Shown here one piece after another: positions 11,001 to 18,694 of a DNA stretch of 64,000 nucleotides. The stretch spans positions 14,378,275-14,442,274 of the forward strand of contig NC_134032.1 in NCBI RefSeq assembly GCF_964204645.1. The letters are read 5' to 3'. Position 1 is the first letter of the stretch. Each line of letters opens with the position of its first letter. The translations under genes were made by a program, and so were the position numbers. The notes under the pieces are model-generated. The model was not told where the DNA came from. It saw only the letters and a program-made list of their open reading frames with translations, and did no database searches. This DNA is from Tubulanus polymorphus (lineage: Eukaryota > Nemertea > Palaeonemertea > Tubulaniformes > Tubulanidae).

Positions 11001-11479
11001 CCCCCTCCTCTAATGCGTACGTAATAAATGAATGACCCCTATCCTTAATATTCATATAGATCTATTTTCTGTATGGGGTCGTTAGTTTCTTACATCACGG
11101 GAAGTGAAGGGGTTAGTGCAATTGCGTGGTATCGAGTCCAGGAAAAAAATACCCGATTTTGCGTACAAGAGGGGCACGGGAAATTGAAAGAATTCAAATT
11201 TTGTGTACGATATCCGAACGGGATTTAGAGTGAATCAAATTTGGTTTTTTCGCTTGTCGCGACACGAGTTTGAAAATGGTTTACGATTTTACTTTCCAGG
11301 ATCGCTACAAAGATTGTAATTTCGACAATCGGTTGAACATACGTATACGTACGTACAAGCAATATCTAACGATGCTAGATGGCGCCACCGGTAGGAATAA
11401 TGCGACGACGACGACGACGACTTATCGTTATGTTCCCCCGGATTACATCGAAGCAAACGGATCTTCAATTCAAATCTGA
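2058..11479 (+). CDS. TTC39C: Tetratricopeptide repeat protein 39C-like, full gene, 12 exons
   Basis: Exons with GT-AG borders and matching phases: 2058-2233, 2985-3033, 3441-3569, 4240-4943, 5344-5414, 5487-5584, 6542-6743, 7357-7466, 7851-7974, 8804-9006, 9757-9795, then 9954-10199 or 11300-11479. They join into 716 or 694 codons, longer than the roughly 580-residue vertebrate TTC39C. The extra length is mostly a Ser/Arg-rich, probably disordered insert at about residues 185-290 with repeated RRDS motifs. Family marks are YIKGGWILRKAWKIY, GAVSFGYGTFQLC, DMKAP, LLWYHTVIRPFF, LFLFFKGRSQRL, REIQLICLYEIGW, SRWSKAYYAYLTA, KRKNNQIE and GYDFENRLHARI. Together they place it in the TTC39 family, closest to TTC39C. 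These proteins are TPR scaffolds; TTC39C is linked to cilium assembly in vertebrates, so a role here is only inferred. The ATG at 2058 gives an acidic Ser-rich start. Confidence 0.9.
2537..2749. mobile_element. MITE with ~28-bp terminal inverted repeats (TTC39C intron 1)
   Basis: The ends are inverted copies of AAATTTGGGTAAAAGTGCAG followed by ATCCGCAC, with one mismatch in the first 28 bp. The interior is 150 bp of non-coding AT-rich DNA. No transposase is present and target-site duplications are unclear, so the superfamily is not assigned. Confidence 0.65.
2818..2990. repeat. Fragment of TTAACCCTTTCA-type MITE
   Basis: The stretch starting CCCTTTCAATGCTGAC and including GGTGCTGCCATCTTTCAT matches the left part of the element at 5936-6216. 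The right end is missing, so this is a decayed or truncated copy. It abuts TTC39C exon 2. Confidence 0.5.
3275..3400 (+). repeat. GGGCCCAGTTTCACGAAAA interspersed repeat
   Basis: Two further diverged copies lie in the opposite orientation near 34263-34345 and 62855-62945; all share GAGG(A/T)(C/T)AACAATTCAAAC or its complement. This copy begins and ends with GGGCCCAG in the same orientation. It looks like a short non-autonomous element. Confidence 0.6.
3581..3985 (+). repeat. 77-bp minisatellite, intron 3
   Basis: About five copies of a unit with CTAGTGACACCTGGTGGATC and CTCACTCGCCACAAGTGGAA. The array starts only 11 bases after the exon 3 donor. Units differ by substitutions and small deletions. 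Confidence 0.85.
4025..4226. repeat. Fold-back repeat with GGAACTGGGTCC ends, intron 3
   Basis: Two adjacent near-palindromes. Each starts with CAGTTCCACAG or a relative, runs through GAGTTAACTC-type arms around TTCATTTTCAATGAG, and ends in ACTGTGGAACTGGRYCC. The same terminal motif forms minisatellites at 10.2, 35.8, 43.2 and 45.8 kb. Confidence 0.7.
5344..5414 (+). CDS. TTC39C: TTC39C exon 5 (71 bp, easily missed)
   Basis: This small exon lies between the acceptor ATCGATAG and the donor GGTAAG. It enters in phase 2 (completing a Thr codon after exon 4) and leaves in phase 1 (GCG G), and encodes LGLLWYHTVIRPFF and then SIDGDAVDA. Without it exon 4 cannot be joined in frame to exon 6. The WYHT..RPFF block is a conserved hydrophobic segment of the TTC39 family, which makes the call firm. 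Confidence 0.9.
5936..6216. mobile_element. TTAA-flanked MITE (piggyBac-like), intron 6
   Basis: The element reads CCCTTTCACTGCTGAC at its left end and CTCTGAATGGG at its right end and is flanked on both sides by TTAA (5932-5935 and 6217-6220). TTAA target duplications with CCC/GGG ends are typical of piggyBac-type elements. The inside holds ACACCGCGGTGC palindromes and no coding capacity. The TIRs are short and imperfect, so the family call is tentative. Confidence 0.55.
6146..6578 (+). repeat. 145-bp tandem repeat spanning the intron 6/exon 7 border
   Basis: Three copies. Each joins the right end of the TTAA MITE, the pyrimidine tract TTCATTCTCAG and the first 37 bases of exon 7. The exon-like starts fall at 6252, 6397 and 6542, exactly 145 apart. 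Only the third continues into the real exon 7. The first two would read about 12 codons of genuine exon, then MITE sequence, and stop at a TGA about 70 bases in. Confidence 0.9.
6800..7305 (+). repeat. 33-bp minisatellite, intron 7
   Basis: About 15 copies of a unit containing CTGCAGCCCTTCAGATAATC and TGCAGCCTGTAAC. Because 33 is a multiple of 3 and the unit has no stops, long open frames appear on both strands. These are artefacts of the repeat. Confidence 0.9.
7578..7790 (+). repeat. ~55-bp minisatellite, intron 8
   Basis: Four diverging copies of a unit with GGTCTATAAAACCAGGCCCA, GGTTACGGATTTACCCCTAA and GGGTAACTT. A poly(C) run closes it near 7797-7805. Confidence 0.75.
7979..8317. mobile_element. 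339-bp hAT-like MITE inserted at the exon 9 donor of TTC39C
   Basis: The element begins CATCCTCCC and ends GGGAGGATG. Its arms (7979-8085 and 8210-8317) are inverted copies over about 105 bp with few mismatches. It is flanked by perfect 8-bp direct repeats AAAGGTAT (7971-7978 and 8318-8325), the target length of hAT transposons. Each arm carries a perfect tRNA-type B box (GGTTCGANTCC), in opposite orientations, and the right arm also has an A-box-like TGGCTGAGTG. No transposase is encoded. The duplicated target includes the last exon bases and GT of the splice donor, so the donor survived insertion. Confidence 0.8.
8390..8712 (+). repeat. Two-copy direct repeat, intron 9
   Basis: About 90 bp starting GCAACACCAGATGGCGCAGC (near 8399) recurs near 8635, including GGGTTATTCGTAGTGAAAAT and GAAATTTGAACTTGATTTT. 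The start of the unit also resembles 22671-22705 in the zinc-finger gene intron, which suggests a transposable element fragment. Confidence 0.65.
9016..9535 (+). repeat. ~69-bp minisatellite, intron 10
   Basis: Five to six copies of a unit with TAGCCACTTGGGGGCGTCGG, ATGAGTTTTATGTTTATACG and TTAAGGGACGTGGGG. The first copy begins about 10 bases after the exon 10 donor. Copies one and two are separated by about 180 bp of unrelated sequence. Confidence 0.85.
9585..9690 (+). mobile_element. SINE 3' body, headless copy
   Basis: CTGCTTACATTGTGCGGGTA, ACACTTGAAACGCTGCGG and GGTTAAATGAACAATCAAAT match SINE material at 28170-28240 and 28380-28440. The tRNA-like head is absent here, as in a 5'-truncated insertion. 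Confidence 0.55.
9954..10199 (+). CDS. TTC39C: TTC39C alternative last exon a (canonical-looking)
   Basis: It follows a CTACAG acceptor, phase 0, and starts DLYEGYDFENRLHARIMSRQ, matching the usual TTC39C C-terminus. It then runs through a low-complexity Asn/Thr patch to a TAG at 10197-10199. A possible poly(A) signal AATAAA lies at 11023-11028, before the second last exon. The exon is homologous to 11300-11479, so the two are best read as alternative terminal exons. The last 40 or so residues may be intron read-through if an unseen donor is used. Confidence 0.7.
   Translation, partial: DLYEGYDFENRLHARIMSRQRLYFKHPTAANNTNNKCTLIIKLSVVYNSIQFCRFVTCRGNIFTVKYSKNLSEITIVSLTR
10203..10715 (+). repeat. 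~20-bp minisatellite, intron 11
   Basis: About 25 copies of variants of TTCTGGACTCAGTTCCACAG, arranged in higher-order blocks of about 120 bp that include CAGGATCCAGTCCCACAG. It belongs to the CAGTTCCACAG motif family. Confidence 0.85.
11300..11479 (+). CDS. TTC39C: TTC39C alternative last exon b (diverged duplicate)
   Basis: It follows a TTTCCAG acceptor, phase 0, and starts DRYKDCNFDNRLNIRIRTYK. Eight of the first 19 residues match exon a at aligned positions (D, Y, F, N, R, L, R, I), and both start with GAT at the same codon. The tail has a poly-Thr tract from an ACG/ACT microsatellite and stops at 11477-11479. It can follow exon 11 directly but not exon a, since the only plausible donor in exon a would create TGA at the joint. 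Candidate AATAAA signals lie at 12897-12902 and near 13578. Confidence 0.7.
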   Translation, partial: DRYKDCNFDNRLNIRIRTYKQYLTMLDGATGRNNATTTTTTYRYVPPDYIEANGSSIQI

Positions 11480-12400
11480 AAAATTGTTATACGATAATAT
11501 TTACATAGCTCAAGGTCACTCTTTGCAAGGTCACCTCCAGGTTATCGAAGCGAGCTTCTTAAGAGGTCACTTAAAGGTCACGTTAGAGTTAACTCGAGCT
11601 CCGCAGTTGTGAGTTAAGAGTAAACTCTTGATTTAAATCGGTTTAATACGTGAAGTCATAATTCTTTTGAGTCGATCTTAACTCATGATTGTGGAACCAG
11701 CTCCTTAGTGATAATCACTTATATAGGTCACCTTATGAAGGTCGTTTAATATGGTGACCTCGTAGACGTCATTAAGGCAAAGGGCTTTTTTGACGTGGGA
11801 GGGAATTTTCGGGGCTCATTTCTTTAATGTTCTCTTCATCTCTGGGTTCATTAGATCCTCCCCGGCAGGTTCATTATATTGATGCTGATTTAAGTGCCTA
11901 CAATACAACCAAAGAACCATATATAATGCTGTAAACAATATGTATATTTATTATATTATTTATTATATTATATGTTATTTATTTTTTGTTGAATTTATTC
12001 TAACCAGGGACCCCCCGCATGCAGTTCCACAGTTGTGAGATACAGTTGAAATCGCTTCACTTTCGAGTCAAATCTCAACTCGCGCAACTGCGGAATGTGG
12101 TTCGTGGGTACCGGGTATATGTTGTCTGTTGACCGGAGATTAGCGCCCCCTAGTGACATTATACGTTGTACTTATCATGACGATTTATAATCGAGTTTTT
12201 TACAAATTCACGTGCTGTCGTAAATTGTTCGTAGAATAATTAGAATGCCTATCTAACATATACTCGCACCTACCGTACATATCAGCTACATCCGGGAAAC
12301 CGACCGTCCGGTAGTGGTCGGATAACATATTGTATTACGTTGGAACCACGTTACAACGAAGCTCAGTCCCGAGTTATATGGATTAACCGAGGTTGACTGT
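11480..12400. other. TTC39C 3' flank
   Basis: Contains fragments of the GTGAGTTAAGAG/CAGTTCCACAG repeat family (about 11604-11705 and 12018-12105), an AT-rich tract around 11940-12000 and clustered AGGTCAC words at 11515-11580. Nothing coding is seen. The 3' UTR of the longer TTC39C transcript probably ends somewhere here or in the next stretch. Confidence 0.5.
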
Positions 12401-12404
12401 AGTT

Positions 12405-12838
12405 CTATATATAGCGGAACCTCGTTACGACGAACTTCAGGGCATCGGAAAATCTGTTAGTTATAACTGATAGTTCTATATACAGCGGAACCTCTTTACA
12501 ACGAACTTCAGAAAACCAAAAAATCTGTTAGTTATAACTGATAGTTCTATATACAGCGGAACCTCGTTACAACGAACTTCAGAAAACCAAAAAATCTGTT
12601 AGTTATAACTGATAGTTCTATATACAGCGGAAGCTCGTTACAACGAACTTCAGGACACTAAAAAATCTGTTCGTTATAACCGATAGTTCTATATACAGTG
12701 GAACCTTGTTACAACGAACTTCAGGGGATCAGAAAATCTGTTAGTTATAACCGATAGTTCTATATACAGCGGAACCTCGTTACAAGGAACTTCAGGGCAT
12801 CGGAAAATCTGTTAATACCGATAGTTTGTTATATCCAG
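12405..12838 (+). repeat. 71-bp minisatellite with CAG(T/C)GGAACCTCG motif
   Basis: Six to seven copies of a unit with TATATACAGCGGAACCTCGT, TACAACGAACTTCAGG and GTTAGTTATAACTGATAG. The core CAGTGGAACCTCGTT resembles terminal repeats of pogo/Tigger-like elements. Its reverse complement occurs once at about 13288-13327. Confidence 0.8.
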
Positions 12839-13099
12839 TATAAAATCATCGAAATTGTCTTATTTGTAACGAAATTCTTGATTCGTAATAACCAATAATA
12901 AATCGTCACGAGGTTTTATTGTAAAACATTGGAAATGATGTGATTTTAACTTTAGGTTGAGGTCTAACTTTACTGAGAACTGCTAGAACTAGATCCAGCA
13001 AACTCGAACATAATGTTATCAAGTCTTCGTAATTCTGAAACGTGATCAAGTAAACATTTGGAGATCATGCGAACAGCGATTTGTGTAAAATGATATTTC

Positions 13100-14189
13100 T
13101 AAAGCGGGGTCTAAAAGATGCAGGCATCCATTGGGTAAAGCAGTCATGTCAAAGCCCACTAGTGAGGTAGTGGAACCTTGTTATAGCGTCCTCAGATATA
13201 ACCATTTGTCAGTTATTTCAAACCTAGAATTTTGTCCCACTTTCATACTGGGATATAAAGAACGATGGGTTACAACGAACATATTTTCTGGTCCGTGAAG
13301 TTTGTTGTAACGAGGTTCCACTGTATATAACTATACCATCTATGTAGGTTTAGATATAAGGTACAATCCGAGAGGATGAATGTCAAATTTATAGGTTTTG
13401 ATCTTGGTCTTGACATAAAGGGCAACCTTGATAGGAATGCAGGGGTAAGCATCTGCGAATCCACCCAATTGTATGATCTTGCCCTATTGATCAAAATCGC
13501 GATCATTTTGAATCATAATGACCTCGAAACTTTCTCCACAATTCATGGATTGTGATTTTATTTACTATTTATTGACGAATAAAAAATAAATTTTATATGA
13601 AAGTTATAAATAAAATCATTTATTTTTTTTCTCTTTATTGTCTTCGGTTTCACCAGACACCACAGTCGTGTAAGGTTTGAAATCCTCCTCTAAATGACAG
13701 TAGGGCATCATACCGATCCTCAAATCCATGAGCCCATGAGGGTAGGGGAGTGCCTACGTACAGATAGTGATACAGACCCAATGTGCAGGGATGGATCCAG
13801 ACGCGTGTCATTTTCCCAAAATGAAGCGAGGCTCTAGAGGTCAACGTTTCGATTTTTCCACCATTTTGAAAATCCACAATTTTTCCTCTAACATCCGGTC
13901 ATTTTCCATTGCGAAAACAATCCACGCGAAGATCTGAACATTCCAATAATTTCATGATAGTTTATTGTTTAGTATAATGCATAATACCATCAATTCACAT
14001 TTCAAGTTTTTTTTACAGAAATTCCTATGATACAAAGATATCATCATAGTCTCAGTTCTTAGATAAATATAGTTAACAAAATCATGCATGACTCCGATGA
14101 AAGTGACTCTAAGAGTCATTATCAGTCCTTATGTAGCTGTTTAGCCTTATACTATGGAGCATAAATAGTGAGAATAAAATAATTCTGGC
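13100..14189. other. Intergenic between the convergent TTC39C and zinc-finger genes
   Basis: 13155-13327 holds two inverted transposon-end-like segments (GTGGAACCTTGTTATAGCG and TTGTTGTAACGAGGTTCCAC). 13553-13640 is a near-palindrome rich in AATAAA on both strands. 13640-14189 has no recognised feature apart from scattered GACTCTAAGAGTC-like words. The open frames on the minus strand at 13270-13877 have no recognisable content. Confidence 0.5.
13553..13640. promoter_or_regulatory. AT-rich near-palindrome with poly(A) signals on both strands
   Basis: GATTTTATTTACTATTTATT is partly mirrored by ATAAATAAAATCATTTATTT, giving AATAAA words on both strands. The site lies between two convergent genes and could serve as a shared 3'-end region. 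Position and motif are seen; the function is inferred. Confidence 0.3.
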
Positions 14190-14337
14190 TTAAATCCTAA
14201 CAACTATGGCAGTGACTCTGGAATCTTGAGAAGTCATATAATGATACAGTGGAGTCATAAATTGTGACTAAGTGACCAACCATTTAATACGTACGCACAA
14301 TAGGGGGGAGGGGAGGCCTGAAAATGCTTATATTATA

Positions 14338-14760
14338 AGCGTACGTGGCTCTGTGGCGTAGAGGGGATGGAGGGAGGGAGGGGGTGGGTACATGGCTCTG
14401 TGGCGTAGAGGGGATGGAGGGAGGGAGGGGGTGGGTACGTGGCTCTGTGGCGTAGAGGGGATGGAGGGAGGGAGGGGGTGGGTACGTGGCTCTGTGGCGT
14501 AGAGGGGATGGAGGGAGGGAGGGGGTGGGTATGTGGCTCTATGGCGTACAGGGGATGGAGGGAGGGGGGAGGTACGTGGCTCTGTGGCGTACAGGGGATG
14601 GATGGAGGAAGGGGGTGGGTACGTGGCTCTGTGGCGTACAGGGGATGGAGGGAGGGGGGAGGTACGTGGCTCTGTGGCGTACAGGGGATGGAGGGAGGGA
14701 GGGGGTGGGTACGTGGCTCTGAGGCGTACAGGGGATTGAGGGGGATTGAGGGAAGGGTAA
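14338..14760 (+). repeat. 47-bp G-rich minisatellite (copy A)
   Basis: Nine units of GTACGTGGCTCTGTGGCGTA + GAGGGGATGGAGGGAGGGAG + GGGGTGG. Each unit has at least four G-tracts of three or more, so each could form a G-quadruplex on the plus strand. Both strands show spurious long frames (Gly/Trp-rich or Pro/His-rich). The same arrays recur at 16254-16676 and 18170-18592. Confidence 0.9.
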
Positions 14761-14862
14761 CACACCTAATAATCATTTTGCACTCTATTATTGACCATTC
14801 ATTTTATTGAGTTTTGCGTACAGACTAAATGGAGGTCCCTAAAGAGTCTCGAGGAACCAGGT

Positions 14863-16101
14863 CTAATATTGATAGTTGTGTTGTTTACTGAGCGGTGGAG
14901 TAGGTGACCGAACGACCATCATCTGCTGCTGCTGCTGCTGTTGATTTTGCTCGTCGAGATTCCGTCTCAAACGTCCCGTTAAATTCAACAGATCGATTGT
15001 CGCCGAGTGACTCTCCACGATTTCCATCGTCAACAAATCATCGACGGTCGTCGTCGTGGTTACCGTTTCCATGCCGATATCGGTGTCGTTGTAAGCGATG
15101 TTGTTGTACCCGTCGTTTGGTTGTTTTCCGACGTCTAAACGATAGTTGCTATTGACGAGATATTGACTGTGTTGTTCGCGGCAGTGTTTGCGCACGAGAC
15201 CCTCGGTGTCGAACGAGACGAGACGCCCGGTGAGCTGGTAACACACGCAGCACGAGAACAGCTGCGTCGCGTGGTGCGTCGAGATGTGTCGAACCATCGC
15301 CGTCTGCGAGTTACACGAGAACGGCATCTCCAGATTCTCGTTAATACACAACGTGCATAGCAACGGTTCCTCCTGGTTGCTAACCGCGTACAATCTAATT
15401 TCGGCGGGCGTCGTATCGGGGACGTGTATCTCCGTGGCGACATCCTCGACGGCGGCCACCTCCGACGGCGTAGTGGCCGTCTCGGGATGAACGGCGACCG
15501 CCGGCGTCGTGATCACGTGAGCGGCTGCCGATTCGATGATTCGTTTGCGATTCTTACTGCGATCGCGACACGAACGTATACGCGTGCGTAATTGTTGCTT
15601 CGTCATGGCGATACCGGTGTAATTGTTACGTTTCATCAGATGCGCGTATTTCTTATAAATCTGTTTCGACGAAGCGGCCTGCGACACGACCAGCCGGTCG
15701 AGGTCGTCTTTAAACGACTGCGACAGACGTTTAGTCGGCTGCACCGCCTCCTCCTGGTGGTAGTTCGCGTTATTAACGCCCTCGTACATCTTCCATTTTT
15801 TCATGTCGCTGAAATCGATAATGAGAAACATCGACCAGGCACATTCGAAATGCTCGTGGTAGAAATTCACTTTCATTTTTTTCGTTTTCTCCATATACGC
15901 CGGACGTTGGCGCTTGTATTTACAGTAGTAGTTATGACACGAATTGCAGACTTTGTGCCCGAATAATTTATACCAGTGTCGCGTGTTCGTCGCGCGGCAG
16001 TTCGTACACGCTACGTCACCGCGTTGAAGATCGAGCCCGCAGCCCGAACAGTTCTGCACGTCTAAACTACGATCGATATCTTTGATCAGATTGAGACATT
16101 T
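14863..16101 (-). pseudogene. 5'-truncated zinc-finger gene copy A
   Basis: The last 411 codons of the 986-residue protein (from Cys576 on) are preserved without change, including the GATA-like finger, two C2H2-like fingers, the poly-Gln tract and the downstream AATAAA. Exons 1 and 2 and the first 383 codons of exon 3 are missing. Upstream of the break the frame reads only a few repeat-derived codons before a stop, with no ATG. The first in-frame Met is after the GATA-like finger. It is probably not translated unless transcribed through from the intact copy. Its perfect frame means a very young duplication or an assembly artefact. Confidence 0.8.
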
Positions 16102-16253
16102 AAAATTAAATCCTAACAACTATGGCAGTGACTCTGGAATCTTGAGAAGTCATATAATGATACAGTGGAGTCATAAATTGTGACTAAGTGACCAACCATT
16201 TAATACGTACGCACAATAGGGGGGAGGGGAGGCCTGAAAATGCTTATATTATA

Positions 16254-16676
16254 AGCGTACGTGGCTCTGTGGCGTAGAGGGGATGGAGGGAGGGAGGGGG
16301 TGGGTACATGGCTCTGTGGCGTAGAGGGGATGGAGGGAGGGAGGGGGTGGGTACGTGGCTCTGTGGCGTAGAGGGGATGGAGGGAGGGAGGGGGTGGGTA
16401 CGTGGCTCTGTGGCGTAGAGGGGATGGAGGGAGGGAGGGGGTGGGTATGTGGCTCTATGGCGTACAGGGGATGGAGGGAGGGGGGAGGTACGTGGCTCTG
16501 TGGCGTACAGGGGATGGATGGAGGAAGGGGGTGGGTACGTGGCTCTGTGGCGTACAGGGGATGGAGGGAGGGGGGAGGTACGTGGCTCTGTGGCGTACAG
16601 GGGATGGAGGGAGGGAGGGGGTGGGTACGTGGCTCTGAGGCGTACAGGGGATTGAGGGGGATTGAGGGAAGGGTAA
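16254..16676 (+). repeat. 47-bp G-rich minisatellite (copy B)
   Basis: Same nine-unit array as at 14338-14760, including the variant units, carried within the second 1,916-bp repeat. Confidence 0.9.
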
Positions 16677-16778
16677 CACACCTAATAATCATTTTGCACT
16701 CTATTATTGACCATTCATTTTATTGAGTTTTGCGTACAGACTAAATGGAGGTCCCTAAAGAGTCTCGAGGAACCAGGT

Positions 16779-18017
16779 CTAATATTGATAGTTGTGTTGT
16801 TTACTGAGCGGTGGAGTAGGTGACCGAACGACCATCATCTGCTGCTGCTGCTGCTGTTGATTTTGCTCGTCGAGATTCCGTCTCAAACGTCCCGTTAAAT
16901 TCAACAGATCGATTGTCGCCGAGTGACTCTCCACGATTTCCATCGTCAACAAATCATCGACGGTCGTCGTCGTGGTTACCGTTTCCATGCCGATATCGGT
17001 GTCGTTGTAAGCGATGTTGTTGTACCCGTCGTTTGGTTGTTTTCCGACGTCTAAACGATAGTTGCTATTGACGAGATATTGACTGTGTTGTTCGCGGCAG
17101 TGTTTGCGCACGAGACCCTCGGTGTCGAACGAGACGAGACGCCCGGTGAGCTGGTAACACACGCAGCACGAGAACAGCTGCGTCGCGTGGTGCGTCGAGA
17201 TGTGTCGAACCATCGCCGTCTGCGAGTTACACGAGAACGGCATCTCCAGATTCTCGTTAATACACAACGTGCATAGCAACGGTTCCTCCTGGTTGCTAAC
17301 CGCGTACAATCTAATTTCGGCGGGCGTCGTATCGGGGACGTGTATCTCCGTGGCGACATCCTCGACGGCGGCCACCTCCGACGGCGTAGTGGCCGTCTCG
17401 GGATGAACGGCGACCGCCGGCGTCGTGATCACGTGAGCGGCTGCCGATTCGATGATTCGTTTGCGATTCTTACTGCGATCGCGACACGAACGTATACGCG
17501 TGCGTAATTGTTGCTTCGTCATGGCGATACCGGTGTAATTGTTACGTTTCATCAGATGCGCGTATTTCTTATAAATCTGTTTCGACGAAGCGGCCTGCGA
17601 CACGACCAGCCGGTCGAGGTCGTCTTTAAACGACTGCGACAGACGTTTAGTCGGCTGCACCGCCTCCTCCTGGTGGTAGTTCGCGTTATTAACGCCCTCG
17701 TACATCTTCCATTTTTTCATGTCGCTGAAATCGATAATGAGAAACATCGACCAGGCACATTCGAAATGCTCGTGGTAGAAATTCACTTTCATTTTTTTCG
17801 TTTTCTCCATATACGCCGGACGTTGGCGCTTGTATTTACAGTAGTAGTTATGACACGAATTGCAGACTTTGTGCCCGAATAATTTATACCAGTGTCGCGT
17901 GTTCGTCGCGCGGCAGTTCGTACACGCTACGTCACCGCGTTGAAGATCGAGCCCGCAGCCCGAACAGTTCTGCACGTCTAAACTACGATCGATATCTTTG
18001 ATCAGATTGAGACATTT
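16779..18017 (-). pseudogene. 5'-truncated zinc-finger gene copy B
   Basis: Identical in translation to copy A and to the C-terminal 411 residues of the intact gene, with the same breakpoint after Cys576. It lies between copy A and the intact copy and has no promoter-proximal exons of its own. A read-through transcript of the intact gene could in principle splice into or include it, but no acceptor is evident at its 5' edge. Confidence 0.8.
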
Positions 18018-18169
18018 AAAATTAAATCCTAACAACTATGGCAGTGACTCTGGAATCTTGAGAAGTCATATAATGATACAGTGGAGTCATAAATTGTGAC
18101 TAAGTGACCAACCATTTAATACGTACGCACAATAGGGGGGAGGGGAGGCCTGAAAATGCTTATATTATA

Positions 18170-18592
18170 AGCGTACGTGGCTCTGTGGCGTAGAGGGGAT
18201 GGAGGGAGGGAGGGGGTGGGTACATGGCTCTGTGGCGTAGAGGGGATGGAGGGAGGGAGGGGGTGGGTACGTGGCTCTGTGGCGTAGAGGGGATGGAGGG
18301 AGGGAGGGGGTGGGTACGTGGCTCTGTGGCGTAGAGGGGATGGAGGGAGGGAGGGGGTGGGTATGTGGCTCTATGGCGTACAGGGGATGGAGGGAGGGGG
18401 GAGGTACGTGGCTCTGTGGCGTACAGGGGATGGATGGAGGAAGGGGGTGGGTACGTGGCTCTGTGGCGTACAGGGGATGGAGGGAGGGGGGAGGTACGTG
18501 GCTCTGTGGCGTACAGGGGATGGAGGGAGGGAGGGGGTGGGTACGTGGCTCTGAGGCGTACAGGGGATTGAGGGGGATTGAGGGAAGGGTAA
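18170..18592 (+). repeat. 47-bp G-rich minisatellite (copy C)
   Basis: Same nine-unit array, lying about 100 bp beyond the stop codon of the intact zinc-finger gene and so just past its likely poly(A) site. Confidence 0.9.
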
Positions 18593-18634
18593 CACACCTA
18601 ATAATCATTTTGCACTCTATTATTGACCATTCAT

Positions 18635-18640
18635 TTTATT
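18635..18640 (-). terminator. Poly(A) signal AATAAA of the zinc-finger gene
   Basis: AATAAA on the minus strand about 55 bases after the stop codon, just before the G-rich array. The same signal is present in the two truncated copies, 1,916 and 3,832 bases further on. Confidence 0.6.
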
Positions 18641-18694
18641 GAGTTTTGCGTACAGACTAAATGGAGGTCCCTAAAGAGTCTCGAGGAACCAGGT

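Larger units (their letters stand above)
14190..16105. repeat. 1,916-bp tandem repeat, copy A
   Basis: First of three apparently identical units (14190-16105, 16106-18021, 18022-19933). A unit runs from TTAAATCCTAACAACTATGG through the 47-bp minisatellite and the 3' half of the zinc-finger gene to GAGACATTT. A four-base filler AAAA then joins the next unit. Offsets of every shared feature are exactly 1,916. Confidence 0.95.
16106..18021. repeat. 1,916-bp tandem repeat, copy B
   Basis: Second unit. Translations of all frames match copy A residue for residue, and the junction GACATTT-AAAA-TTAAATCC is the same at 16095-16113 and 18011-18029. Confidence 0.95.

Noticed and set aside
10055-11310. 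Splicing from a GTACGT donor in TTC39C last exon a to last exon b
   Set aside because: The joint would read AAA TGA, an immediate stop, so the exons are alternatives rather than consecutive.
14328-14810. Pro/His-rich and Gly/Trp-rich open frames in the G-rich arrays (also at 16.2-16.7 and 18.1-18.6 kb)
   Set aside because: They follow the 47-bp unit in all frames and have no splice or start context.
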